This document shows, in pieces, positions 31,645 to 40,441 of a stretch of DNA of 40,466 bases (positions are counted from its first letter, which is position 1; every line of letters begins with the position of its first letter). Below the pieces are notes generated by a model, which ran no database searches, was not told where the DNA came from, and worked only from the letters and a program-made list of their open reading frames with translations. The stretch lies in the NCBI GenBank assembly GCA_012838035.1, contig DUQB01000134.1, positions 1-40,466 of the forward strand, given 5' to 3'. Position numbers and translations under genes: made by a program. Source of the DNA: Bacillota bacterium (lineage in GTDB: Bacteria > Bacillota > Limnochordia > DTU080).

Positions 31645-32739
31645 TTGTTGCGACATTCGAGCCTGAAACTGGTAATTAGTCTGGTTTGCTTCATCGTGTG
31701 TCTCACTGCTTACGGAGTTGCCCTCGCTGCCGAAGCGCCGGAAGCGCAGGAACCTCTTAAACTCACCGTAGCGCAAGCAGTGGAACTGGCGCTCAAGGAT
31801 AACCCGACCGTCATTCTGCAGACTTTCGCAGTAAAAGAAGCCGAGCTGAATGTAAAAATTGCTAAAGTCAACCTGAAGACGACAGTTACCCCGCAGCAAT
31901 TGGAAGATGCTGAAGCCGCATTGGCCGCTGCCGAAGCCCAACTGCAGCTTACCCGCCAATCGCAAGCGTTGGCTGCCAGAGAGCAGTACATAAACGTGTT
32001 GAAGGCGCAACACACCTTGGAACTGACCGGCGCCGCCGTTGCTCAAGCCAATCGCAACCTCACTTTGGTCCGGGAGAAAGCGGCCGTTGGTTTGGCTACC
32101 GACAACGACCTCTATGAAGCTGAAAGCAACCTGCGTAAAGCCGAAATTACGCAGCGCACGGCCGAAGCTAGTCTGGAAACGCAGCGCATCAAGTTCAACC
32201 AGCTTCTATCTCGTGATCTGCGTGCTCCCTTCGAGCTTGTAGACGACGTGCAGTATGAAATACCGGCATGGGATGCCACAGCCGATACCGCCAAAGCTTT
32301 GGCCGGCCGTCTTGATGTTGCCGTAGCGCAACGTAAACTCGAATTAGCGCAACGCAATCTGAACGTGGCCGATCCTAGTTATACGCCGCAGGCTCAGATA
32401 GAACGCCTGCAGATGGCCGTGGAAAGAGCGCAGATTGAGCTCGACGCACTCACAACCACCGTCATTTTACAAGTGCGCGATGCCATCTTAGGTTTAGAGA
32501 CCGCTCACATCAACGTAGAGTTGGCCAACGCGGCTCTAGAACAGCAGCAAAAGCAACTACAGGTCGCCATGCTGCGTCATGACAGCGGCTTTATTACCAC
32601 TGCCGACCTGGCGGACGCGCAGGCCGCCGCCAACGTGGCGGAAGTGCAAGCAGTACAAGCCATGTACGATCAGGCATTGGCTGTCACCCGTTATCTAAAC
32701 GCCATCGGGGCTGCCGCCGTACCGACGGCACAGGATTAG
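31645..32739 (+). CDS. TolC-family periplasmic protein apparently lacking the beta-barrel strands
   Basis: A 364-residue exported protein. TTG start with GGAGG eight bases upstream; signal peptide to about ALA (29). It shows the TolC/OEP two-repeat helical design, starting LTVAQAVELALKDNP and continuing with long Ala/Gln/Glu-rich helices (GLATDNDLYEAESNLRKAEI; HDSGFITTADLADAQAAANV). In TolC each repeat carries two outer-membrane beta strands of some 40-60 residues between its helices. Here those places are short linkers: VNLKTTVTPQQLEDAE near residue 75 and NVADPSYTPQAQIERL near residue 245. Both contain TPQ. The length is short for the family (usually 420-490), so it should form only the periplasmic alpha-barrel. 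It lies 12 bases before a full TolC-like gene. Confidence 0.85.
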   Translation: MLRHSSLKLVISLVCFIVCLTAYGVALAAEAPEAQEPLKLTVAQAVELALKDNPTVILQTFAVKEAELNVKIAKVNLKTTVTPQQLEDAEAALAAAEAQLQLTRQSQALAAREQYINVLKAQHTLELTGAAVAQANRNLTLVREKAAVGLATDNDLYEAESNLRKAEITQRTAEASLETQRIKFNQLLSRDLRAPFELVDDVQYEIPAWDATADTAKALAGRLDVAVAQRKLELAQRNLNVADPSYTPQAQIERLQMAVERAQIELDALTTTVILQVRDAILGLETAHINVELANAALEQQQKQLQVAMLRHDSGFITTADLADAQAAANVAEVQAVQAMYDQALAVTRYLNAIGAAAVPTAQD

Positions 32740-32751
32740 GAGGCTCACCCT

Positions 32752-34245
32752 ATGGTTGTCACGCAACGTGAATGCTTGAGCATACAATGGCGCCGCTTGT
32801 GCGTTATTGTCTGTACCATAGCAGCCTGCGTGAGTCTTACTTCGCTTTTACCCATATACGCTGCAGATCCTACCGGTGGCGCAGCGCCGTACAAGCTGAA
32901 CGAGATTGCCGTACCGCAGAACCTGCTCACTCTGATTGAGCAGGTTCTCTCCGGACCAAAACACGCAGCTGCCGCCCTGGAATACCAAATAGCCGCGGCA
33001 AACACCCAAGCGACGCTGGGCGACTTGCAGCCGCAACTGGCCTTGAGCGTCCAATCCAGAGCCTATGCGCCGTTTTCCGATTCCGCTGCGGATACGAAGG
33101 TAGGTTTGATTGCAGGCCCAGGTTTGATATTAACCCTGCCCACCGGCCAAGGCCAAACGCAGATAACCGTAGGTGCGGCGGCACGCACTGGTTATTCCTC
33201 CGTTTTCGGCGCACAGGCCAATATCACCACCCAAATTCCGTTATTGGCCGGCCCCGATACGCGGCAAGCTTCTGCGAAGCAGGCGTTATCCAGCGCTCAA
33301 GCGGAGTACCTGCGTAAGCAACGGCAGTTGGTGTTAGACGCCGTAAAAGCGTATTATGCCGTACAGGCGGCGGAACAAGAGCTGACGTTAACCGAGCAGT
33401 TGTATCAACTAGCCTCGCTTGCTTACACATTGGGCGATGAGCAGTTTCAACGCGGCACGCTCTCCTCAACCGAGCTCTACCTATTGCGCCAAGCGATGAA
33501 CAGCGCTACGGATCAGCATAGAACAGCCTTGTTCGATCTGGAGAAAGCTAAAGCTGATTTACAATCGTTGGTAGGCGGCGTCACCATCAGTATTGCCGAC
33601 GCATCCGACCTTTCCGAGCGTTTGTTGCAAGTGGATGCGCCTGCTGATCTAACCGCCGACGTCTGGGTGGCCTTGGCATTAGAGCGGCGCGATGATCTCC
33701 ATCTCGCGCAAGAGGCTGAAGCGCTCGCTAAGCTGAAGCTGGAGAGCATTGAGGCGAAAGCCGGTAAAGAGATCAACCTTGTGGCCGGCGCCACCTGGCC
33801 GAATAAGGTGACCGAGACAAGCGTTGACTTTCGCACCGATGTGCAGATCGGCGTGCAAGCTACGTTTCACTTGGCTGATCCCGCTCGCCGACAAAACGTC
33901 GTCGCCGCACAAGCAGGCTATGAAAAAGCGCGACTGCACACTCAAGAGTTGCAACAGCAGATTGCCCGTGAGATTGCTACAGCCCTGTTTCGGGTGCAGG
34001 AAATAGAACAGACGCTAGCCCAAGCGCAGATGCATCTAGAGCAACTCGAAACGAACTTGGCCGTGGTGCGGGAACGCTTGGCTCAGGGTCTGGCAGTAGC
34101 TCAGGATGCAGCCGAACAGGAGCTCAACGTAGCGCAACAAGTCGGCCGGATCCGGCAGCTGGCCGGTGAGCGCGTTATTGCGTATCTTACCCTGTGGCAT
34201 GCCGCCGGACTCGATGCGGTTGCTCTACAAATTCCCGCCTTCTAA
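32752..34245 (+). CDS. TolC-family outer membrane efflux protein
   Basis: 497 residues from an ATG with GGAGG eight bases upstream. The signal peptide follows a rather long n-region and ends near PIYA. Unlike the previous gene, this one keeps beta segments where they belong: PQLALSVQSRAYAP and VGLIAGPGLILTLP to ANITTQIPLLAGP in the first repeat, INLVAGATWP and DVQIGVQATFHLADP in the second. Helical parts are typical (QLVLDAVKAYYAVQAAEQEL; LEQLETNLAVVRERLAQGLA). Such proteins form trimeric outer-membrane export ducts for drugs, proteins or polysaccharides. No membrane-fusion or inner-membrane pump gene is adjacent. It is the second gene of the operon. Confidence 0.88.
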   Translation: MVVTQRECLSIQWRRLCVIVCTIAACVSLTSLLPIYAADPTGGAAPYKLNEIAVPQNLLTLIEQVLSGPKHAAAALEYQIAAANTQATLGDLQPQLALSVQSRAYAPFSDSAADTKVGLIAGPGLILTLPTGQGQTQITVGAAARTGYSSVFGAQANITTQIPLLAGPDTRQASAKQALSSAQAEYLRKQRQLVLDAVKAYYAVQAAEQELTLTEQLYQLASLAYTLGDEQFQRGTLSSTELYLLRQAMNSATDQHRTALFDLEKAKADLQSLVGGVTISIADASDLSERLLQVDAPADLTADVWVALALERRDDLHLAQEAEALAKLKLESIEAKAGKEINLVAGATWPNKVTETSVDFRTDVQIGVQATFHLADPARRQNVVAAQAGYEKARLHTQELQQQIAREIATALFRVQEIEQTLAQAQMHLEQLETNLAVVRERLAQGLAVAQDAAEQELNVAQQVGRIRQLAGERVIAYLTLWHAAGLDAVALQIPAF

Positions 34246-34295
34246 GCAGATGCATTGCTGATGACGAAAACCAAGGTATTTACGAGGTGAACTTA

Positions 34296-35033
34296 GTGAA
34301 GCGTTCACTAACCGGATGGATTTTATGTACCGCCCTGCTGGTTCTCATGTATGGAATGACTGCGCAAGCCGCCGATTACTACGTGAGCCAAACCCTAACC
34401 ACCGTTGGTTCCGGCTTTGTCGTGCTACCCGCAGATATCGCGGTAGTATCCGTCGCTATTGAGACCTCCGCTGCGGAAAGCGGCGCTGCGCACCAAGAAA
34501 ACCTGCGGATTACGGAGCAGATTATGGCGGCCTTGAAAGAGGAGAAGATCCCTGGTTTGCAGTTTAACATGCGCCAAGTGATGTTCTGGGAGAACACCAG
34601 TCTCAGTACTCGGGAAAAGAGCTACAAAGCCAGTGCCGCGCTGGATATTCAAACCAACGACTTGGCCGGCGTAGGGCATATCATCGACATTGCTGAGAAA
34701 ATGGGCGCCACTTCAGTACAGAATGTCCGCTTTGATATCTCAGACATTGACGCGGCAGCTCAAGAGGCGCTCAGATTGGCAGTAGCCGACGGAATGCGTA
34801 AGGCGGAACTGATGGCGAGCGCGGCAGGCATGCGGATCGCCATTATCCGTGAGCTACGCGATAACAACGCGGTGCGGGTTTATAATCCCAGCCAACCTAC
34901 CACTGCGGCGGCGGCTGAAACTGCTCTTCCCGCATTGGCCGCTCCTGTGTATCGCGGACAAGTACTAGTGCAAACCGAGGTCACGCTGATTTTCGAGGTC
35001 GTATTGGATCGGACCAAGAGCAGCGAGAACTAG
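34296..35033 (+). CDS. Secreted SIMPL-domain (DUF541/YggE/BP26-like) protein
   Basis: A 245-residue exported protein from the GTG at 34296 (GAGG eight bases upstream; the frame extends back into the TolC gene). Signal peptide to about AQA. The mature part is a SIMPL domain: TTVGSGFVVLPADIAVVSVA, NLRITEQIMAALKEEKIPGL, YKASAALDIQTNDLAGVGHI, then VADGMRKAELMASAAGMRIA. That last segment (A..DA..KA..lA...G) is diagnostic. YggE/BP26 proteins are periplasmic, and BP26 assembles into large channel-like oligomers. Placement 50 bases after two TolC-family genes suggests a joint envelope structure (inference). A good terminator follows. Confidence 0.88.
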   Translation: MKRSLTGWILCTALLVLMYGMTAQAADYYVSQTLTTVGSGFVVLPADIAVVSVAIETSAAESGAAHQENLRITEQIMAALKEEKIPGLQFNMRQVMFWENTSLSTREKSYKASAALDIQTNDLAGVGHIIDIAEKMGATSVQNVRFDISDIDAAAQEALRLAVADGMRKAELMASAAGMRIAIIRELRDNNAVRVYNPSQPTTAAAAETALPALAAPVYRGQVLVQTEVTLIFEVVLDRTKSSEN

Positions 35034-35052
35034 CGCAAGCACATAGACTACC

Positions 35053-35089
35053 AAAGACCGAATCCTGACATGGACTCGGTCTTTTTTGT
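35053..35089 (+). terminator. Terminator of the TolC-like/SIMPL operon
   Basis: AAAGACCGA (35053-35061) pairs with TCGGTCTTT (35076-35084), extended inward by an imperfect ATCC/GGAC match, and is followed by TTTTGTC. Confidence 0.85.
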
Positions 35090-35182
35090 CCACAGTATCC
35101 ACCCTGCCGGCGCAACAAAGTGGTGAAGCCCAGCCGATAGCGACGGGGCTTCAAACTCACGAGCATGGCTGGTGACCTGCTT
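35053..35182 (-). ncRNA. Candidate minus-strand small RNA (or insertion-sequence end relic)
   Basis: Downstream of the promoter-like pair at 35189-35217, the minus strand holds an 8-bp hairpin (TGAAGCCC/GGGCTTCA at 35153-35146 and 35131-35124) and then the operon terminator stem in reverse. The first hairpin, GAAGCCCCGTCGCTATCGGC, also resembles the GAAGCCCCGTCGC-type hairpins near right ends of IS200/IS605 elements, so a mobile-element scar is the main alternative. No reading frame fits. The rest of 35090-35412 is otherwise without a gene. Confidence 0.3.
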
Positions 35183-35188
35183 AATCTA

Positions 35189-35217
35189 ATACTACCGCCA
35201 GTTAGATCTGGTGTCAA
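35189..35217 (-). promoter_or_regulatory. Promoter-like pair, minus strand
   Basis: TTGACA (35217-35212) and TAGTAT (35194-35189) are 17 bases apart on the minus strand. A separate perfect TATAAT lies at 35297-35292 on the same strand but has no good -35. Neither points at a protein gene on that strand. Confidence 0.4.
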
Positions 35218-35340
35218 CACTACGTAGAGCATAATTGCGTTTCTTCAACTAACGTGGTCATATTTGCCCAATCAGCTCAATTACTACCGTTATTATAGCT
35301 CGACTGCTTAGCCGGTCATCTCTCGGATCTTGTTAACCAC

Positions 35341-35375
35341 CATGGGCGCTGCCGAAATATGCGGCATTACCCATG
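35341..35375. repeat. Two-part perfect hairpin downstream of the second giant gene
   Basis: CATGGG (35341-35346) pairs with CCCATG (35370-35375) and, inside it, TGCCG (35350-35354) pairs with CGGCA (35362-35366). It lies about 40 bases past the stop of the minus-strand 35413-39048 gene. There is no T tract; it may be a 3' stabilising structure. Confidence 0.4.
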
Positions 35376-35412
35376 ACGGCCTAATCGATCCAGGTCATGA
35401 TCCTACAAGCCG

Positions 35413-38400
35413 TTACTCCGTCAGTAATCGGCCTACGATGCTCACCTTGCCTATCTGCACCGACCCGGGTTCCGCAGCTTCGTTCAGAGTCAAGCGGAAC
35501 CAACGCGCCGCAGCGCCCTCTACCGCCTCACCTCGCAGCATGAATTTACGCCAACCTGCCGCGGCAATCTCTACTTCCTCTACAGTGTAGGGCATCATGC
35601 GCCAATCCGTTCCATCAACCGCGGTTGCCAAAGCAACCAGGGAGTCAATGGTCTCAAATGACGTATACAGTTCAACACTCACGCGCCTAATTTCACCTGT
35701 ATCTGCAGTCCACTCCAGGAATTCGTCGCTTTGTCCGTTCCATACCAAGCGATCGGCATCATCAGCGAAGGCTGCCGGTCGATCCGTAGCGTAGAGCCAT
35801 CCTGCGGATGTCGCACTGGTCAGCGCCCGATCCAGAACGCCAAACCAGCTGGAAGGAATCGGCGGCAGCAGGTCATCGACCAATTCCCACCAGTTTCTTA
35901 TCTGTACCTGTAGGGCAGCCGTGCCGGATTTACCACTTTGACCGGTTGCTTGGACCACTAAGGGATAGGTACCATTGGGTAGAACACTGGTGTCGTAAAC
36001 CAGCGATGTTGGCAGAGCGTCGCCGGCATAGATGCGCTCACCGGCCAAATCCACGGTAACCCAAGCCAACGAGTCATCCAAAGGCAGTTCCACACCGACA
36101 TCCAGCTGCAACAACCCGGTAACCACCGCATTGCTGCGCGGCGCGCGCAGGTCCACCAGCGGTGCCATTACACCAGAGGCGGCAGAGCGGATGCTCACCG
36201 CATCAAGCGCATAACTTCCTTGCAGCGTTAGGTGGCTGGGACCTGTCTGCAGCCCGATGCCTTGCAGTACCTGGACCTCAGGATACGCTTGGCGGAGCAG
36301 GCGGACGTCGATGGTGATATCATGCCATTCCCCGTCATCCTGCAAGCCGGCGTTGCCGGCCTTGGGGGTACTCATGTCTTTGTGCGACAGAGTACTTGCC
36401 AGACAAACCTGTTGTCCTTGGCCGCCACCGAATAATTCCACATATAGACCTACCGGCGTACCGGGCATGATCCGATACCGCACATCGACATACGGGAACT
36501 GATCGATATTCCACCAGATATGCGGGGCGATATCCCAACCGCCGGGATATATCCAAGCCGGCAGGGTTCCAGGCTCACCACTCGGCGCTTCCACCAGCAA
36601 ATACCCTGCTCCCGTGCTGCGATCCAGCACGCGACTCCATTTTGCTGGTAGAGGTTTATAGGCCTTCCACACCTTCCACCAATAGGTATCGGACGCATCG
36701 AACGTGAAGTGAAGCAACACGTCGTCGGCGTCCGGACGATCGTGACGCACAATCACGTACGTCGCTCCGCGGTAGACATGGCCTGCCGCGTCGGTCACGT
36801 GCACAAACACGGGCTGATCGCCCGGTTCTGTAAACACATGGGAAACTTGAGCACCAGTAAGTATGGCCCCGTCGGCCAAGCGCCACTCATACCGCACTGG
36901 TTCAGCAATGCCGATACACTCTGCCCGGAACCGCACCTCCTCGCCTATGTTGAATTCGGCAGCCGATGTCTCGATGTAAACCGCAGGCCGCCCATAGGCG
37001 CCATGTTCATATACGCCGATGTCCGGTGCAGCGCCGGACCACGGAAAACCGACCGGATCATGATCCTGCCACGTCAGCTCCCGATCCAACGTCAGCTGGT
37101 TCTTTTCCCGGTCCACAGCAATAATGCGGGCTATGTTCGTCGGCGTACCTACCGCAATCAGATCGCCGATTTCACTGACAATCCCAAAGCCGTCGTAAAA
37201 GAAAGCCGCATCGGCGACGGTCAGGACTTTGCCCTTACCGCTGCTTACGGCATAGGTGAGAAAACGTCCGGCGTCACGCAGCTCGCTATCGGGCTGCAGC
37301 GTGAAGTTAAAGCGTGTACTATCAGTGAACTGTGGCGGCGCTATCAGCGTGTTTTTCAGCAAACTGTAGGGTGCCTGAAGGAACAACCGTTCTCGCCGGG
37401 CTGCATCAATCTCCGCCCAGAGGGCATTGTGCGTCATTTCGAAGCGTTCCCCTACGGAACCGTAGATTTGCGTATGCATGCCGTGGATATCATTATGCGC
37501 GATGACGTTGTTGAGATATATGCGCTTTCCGTCCTTGCCGCCGGTTGAAGCAAGTTGAAAACCGAAGGCTACGTTGTCCACGAAGATGTTGTTGTAGACA
37601 CGCACGTCATGCAGCATTTGCAGATCGGAGTCGATGTATCCCGCCATCATGCGCTCCGGTCCGCCCCAGTTGCGAAAGACGCGGTTAAAACGGTATATTC
37701 CCCGCTCAGGGCTGAATTTGTTGGCAGAATCCGCCGAGCGGGCGCCCCGCAAGCCGTTGGTCACGATGTTGTCTTCAAACAACAGCATGTCCGTACCGAA
37801 GAACTCGTAGTTGCGACCATATCCGTTGTGGAACACGTTGCCACGTACGACGACGTATTCATTTCTCCCCTCATATTGAGGTCGCACCGCAAATGGCGTG
37901 TGCAAGCCGTGGCTAAACGTATTCCCTTCAAATAAGATGCGCTTGGAGCCATAGATGCGAATGGTATCAATTCCCACCGGATCGGTGATGGCCCAGTCTT
38001 GCGCCCAGTGGCGAAAGATGCTGTCGCGCACCTGCACCTGTTCGCTGTCTCTAATAATAAAGGGAGAGCCGACGGCGCTGTTTTCAAAGAGGCAATCTTT
38101 GATTTGGATGTATGCGGCTTTTTGGATTGTCGCCCATGGCGCTGCCGATTCAGGCGCTATACGAAAGCCTTCCAGGTTAATATGCGAAACGCCGTTAATT
38201 GAAACTCCCGGGAGAATACCGCCCAGCTTCGCGCCGTGTTTGACGGCGGAGCGAAAGGTTATCGGCGCGTCGGGCGTTCCGCTGACCAATGGGGCTAGAG
38301 TACCCGGATAATCACCCGGCAGGAATATCACGGTGTCGCCGGGGCGGGCGTTTCTAGCGACCACGTGTAGGCCTGCCCAGGGATCGTCCTCGCTGCCGGA

Positions 38401-39048
38401 ACCGTTTTCTCGCCCTGTAGGTGAAACATAAAATACCCGGTTGGTTGCCGCCGTATCTTCTTCAGACACATGCGACTCTTCATCTAAGCGATAGAGGGTG
38501 ATGCTTTTGATCGCTAAAGTCGGCGTTACAGTTTGGCCTGTGTACAAATAAACTCGGACTTGCGTAGTACCCTCAGGCGCTACGCCGGAAACCATAATAG
38601 TCTCAAAGGTGTCTGTGGGTAGTTGTTCAGCGAGAAACCTCACTTGCTGTCGTTCCTGAGATGGCAGAAAACGAATTTGAAAGAAGGCTGCGCCTGACGT
38701 CCCCGGCACGCCGCGTACCTTTAGCTCCGCCTGATAGCTGCCCAGGCCGGCGTTTATCGTCTGTTGCAGACCAATTTCTCCGGCATTCCCCAAAGCCTTT
38801 GTCATATCCTCCATAAGTAATGCCCGTTGCTCCGGATCGTCGGTGTTGATCACCGATATTCGTCGATCGGCATCCAGCTGACCGTATATGACCCAGCCCG
38901 GCGGCGGCATGACCGTTTCCGCATCGAGAAAAGTCGGGTTCACAAAAAGATTTTGCCCCCAGGTCGATGCCATACCGACGCCGGAGATGCGAAGTATCGC
39001 AGTCAATGCAAATAACAGACTGACCAGGCGACGTAGAACCTTGTCCAT
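35413..39048 (-). CDS. Giant secreted multidomain beta-helix protein with PKD domain
   Basis: 1211 residues from the ATG at 39048 (GGAGG seven bases upstream; the frame is open 39 codons further). Signal peptide to about VGMA. Order: N-terminal carbohydrate-binding-like domain (about 30-190, NLFVNPTF to AIKSITLYRL); right-handed beta-helix (about 203-660) opening with YVSPTGRENGSGSEDDPWAG and PGDTVIFLPGDYPG, the DUF1565-type start of polysaccharide lyases; PKD domain (about 686-775, VRYEWRLADG to VFTEPGDQPVFVHVTDAAG); a jelly-roll-like domain (about 775-955); an Ig-like unit (about 966-1050, VLPNGTYPLVVQATG); and a C-terminal sandwich-like domain. Probably a surface or secreted polysaccharide-degrading or adhesive protein. 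Catalytic residues cannot be assigned by eye. Downstream of the small 39272-39826 gene, probably co-transcribed. Confidence 0.82.
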   Translation of the reverse strand: MDKVLRRLVSLLFALTAILRISGVGMASTWGQNLFVNPTFLDAETVMPPPGWVIYGQLDADRRISVINTDDPEQRALLMEDMTKALGNAGEIGLQQTINAGLGSYQAELKVRGVPGTSGAAFFQIRFLPSQERQQVRFLAEQLPTDTFETIMVSGVAPEGTTQVRVYLYTGQTVTPTLAIKSITLYRLDEESHVSEEDTAATNRVFYVSPTGRENGSGSEDDPWAGLHVVARNARPGDTVIFLPGDYPGTLAPLVSGTPDAPITFRSAVKHGAKLGGILPGVSINGVSHINLEGFRIAPESAAPWATIQKAAYIQIKDCLFENSAVGSPFIIRDSEQVQVRDSIFRHWAQDWAITDPVGIDTIRIYGSKRILFEGNTFSHGLHTPFAVRPQYEGRNEYVVVRGNVFHNGYGRNYEFFGTDMLLFEDNIVTNGLRGARSADSANKFSPERGIYRFNRVFRNWGGPERMMAGYIDSDLQMLHDVRVYNNIFVDNVAFGFQLASTGGKDGKRIYLNNVIAHNDIHGMHTQIYGSVGERFEMTHNALWAEIDAARRERLFLQAPYSLLKNTLIAPPQFTDSTRFNFTLQPDSELRDAGRFLTYAVSSGKGKVLTVADAAFFYDGFGIVSEIGDLIAVGTPTNIARIIAVDREKNQLTLDRELTWQDHDPVGFPWSGAAPDIGVYEHGAYGRPAVYIETSAAEFNIGEEVRFRAECIGIAEPVRYEWRLADGAILTGAQVSHVFTEPGDQPVFVHVTDAAGHVYRGATYVIVRHDRPDADDVLLHFTFDASDTYWWKVWKAYKPLPAKWSRVLDRSTGAGYLLVEAPSGEPGTLPAWIYPGGWDIAPHIWWNIDQFPYVDVRYRIMPGTPVGLYVELFGGGQGQQVCLASTLSHKDMSTPKAGNAGLQDDGEWHDITIDVRLLRQAYPEVQVLQGIGLQTGPSHLTLQGSYALDAVSIRSAASGVMAPLVDLRAPRSNAVVTGLLQLDVGVELPLDDSLAWVTVDLAGERIYAGDALPTSLVYDTSVLPNGTYPLVVQATGQSGKSGTAALQVQIRNWWELVDDLLPPIPSSWFGVLDRALTSATSAGWLYATDRPAAFADDADRLVWNGQSDEFLEWTADTGEIRRVSVELYTSFETIDSLVALATAVDGTDWRMMPYTVEEVEIAAAGWRKFMLRGEAVEGAAARWFRLTLNEAAEPGSVQIGKVSIVGRLLTE

Positions 39049-39271
39049 ATGATGACCTCCTTCTCCACACCTTAGTGCACGCAAATGCGTTCCCTTTTCG
39101 CAGCGCAAGCGTTCTAAGACGGTTTCCGGTACATACGGGTGTTTATGTGAATTCCAAGTGTGCACATCACCTACCCCACCTGTCGGATCACCGCATGCGG
39201 GAAGAAAAACAGAAGCAGAAGTCGTTGCCTGTCATGCCTCTGTTGCTAAACAGTATGAGCCAAGCCATAGG

Positions 39272-39826
39272 CTACGGTAATAGATACAAGCGAACGTTAT
39301 CGAAGTATGACGTCCCCTGATTCACAAGACCGGAGTAGAGGATGATGGACACATCGACCGTCCCTTCAGGAGCGATACCCTCAACGCTCACCGTCTGCCA
39401 CTCAATGGGACCGCGGATTGTGAGGATCTTCGCGTCCACCCTTTGGCCTTTGTCGTTGTGGAAGTCGAGATAGACCATGGCATCACCCGATTGAATACGG
39501 ACATCAACCTCAGCTAAGAACCGCTGACCGGCGACGGCATTGACACGCATGCTCCGCATACCGACGCTTTTCTCGGCAGTAGCATCAACCAATGCTAAGG
39601 AGTATTCGCCAGCTGTTTTATATTCATTCGAAAGACTCACGCTCACTCCGTCCGTCAGTAGCGCAAAGCTTGTCCAATGCAGAGGTAACGAATTCTCATC
39701 CAAACCCAATGAGAAATCGCCGTTAAGCAGCAGGTTGTTCCTCGACTCCGCAGCATGTACGGTCACCATGACGGTCACCAACAAGGTAACAATACACAGG
39801 AAGATACAGTATTTGGGGCTTCGCAT
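39272..39826 (-). CDS. Small secreted carbohydrate-binding-like domain protein (second copy)
   Basis: 184 residues; ATG at 39826 with AAGGTGG seven bases upstream; signal peptide to about VHA (25). The mature chain is one binding-like beta-sandwich: NLLLNGDFSLG, LPLHWTSFALL, AMVYLDFHNDKGQRVDAK, VSVEGIAPEGTVDVSIILYS, TSYFDNVRLYL. It parallels the 2769-3308 protein almost landmark for landmark, as well as the terminal domain of the 6188-9865 protein (YVYVDFLDANGKRVQAKS). It lies about 220 bases upstream of the second giant beta-helix gene on the same strand, mirroring the small-gene/large-protein association at the other end of the window. Confidence 0.75.
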   Translation of the reverse strand: MRSPKYCIFLCIVTLLVTVMVTVHAAESRNNLLLNGDFSLGLDENSLPLHWTSFALLTDGVSVSLSNEYKTAGEYSLALVDATAEKSVGMRSMRVNAVAGQRFLAEVDVRIQSGDAMVYLDFHNDKGQRVDAKILTIRGPIEWQTVSVEGIAPEGTVDVSIILYSGLVNQGTSYFDNVRLYLLP

Positions 39827-40192
39827 GCAACTACCACCTTAAGGTTTTAGTCATTGTCCCAGGTCAGCAAAAAATGCTCCCAAAGGCGTTCCTTCACAAA
39901 ACTTTCTGCGCCGTAACTAATTTCCCTGGTAAAAATCTGTCTGAGAGGCAAATTCTCAGATGAGCCGCATGGGCATCCACCGCCGTAAGACCTCATGACG
40001 AGGACGCAAAGATCGTAATGCCCCCAACTGTCTCTGCATTCGGCTAACCTATTAAGTCTCGCCGGTATCCACATACTTGCGCATCACGCAAATCGGCTCC
40101 ACCAAACGCGGGAATGCCTGAATGTACAGGATATCTATCAACTAGTAGCTTTGTCGGAGTAGGATCAACCGTATCTCCGCCCGGTTTTGCAT

Positions 40193-40217
40193 GGCATCAC
40201 AAACTGAACACGGCATC
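40193..40217. repeat. Direct repeat, copy 1
   Basis: A 25-base segment ending GAACACGGCATC recurs at 40442-40466 with only three mismatches, all transitions, 249 bases away. Read on the minus strand both copies begin ATGCCGTGTTCA. Confidence 0.7.
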
Positions 40218-40441
40218 ACTGCAAAGCAGAAGCCCAGCTCAAAGCCGGTTACCGCACTAATCAGCCGTATATTCCCTGCTCAGAGGCTATGTAGGCAGGA
40301 GTCTCCATGGACGTCTCCCGTGTTCAATACTTGATCGGCTACTACGACTAGTGAACATATGCTGATCCCGCGCAGCCGCATTTCGTTGTACGAGTGGCTA
40401 TTGACATGATCAGATCTGGAACGACGATGCTCATCTTCTGT

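Noticed and set aside
34981-35232. 83-codon minus-strand frame
   Set aside because: It spans the operon terminator and hairpins, begins upstream of the candidate transcript start and is rich in Arg, Ser and Cys as expected of a shadow.
36709-37548. Plus-strand open frame of 279 codons
   Set aside because: It is entirely antisense to the giant beta-helix gene, whose domains are recognisable; the composition is not protein-like.
39847-40074. 75-codon minus-strand frame before the small binding-like gene
   Set aside because: Partly protein-like but without a ribosome site or recognised family; kept only as a note in the right-end region.
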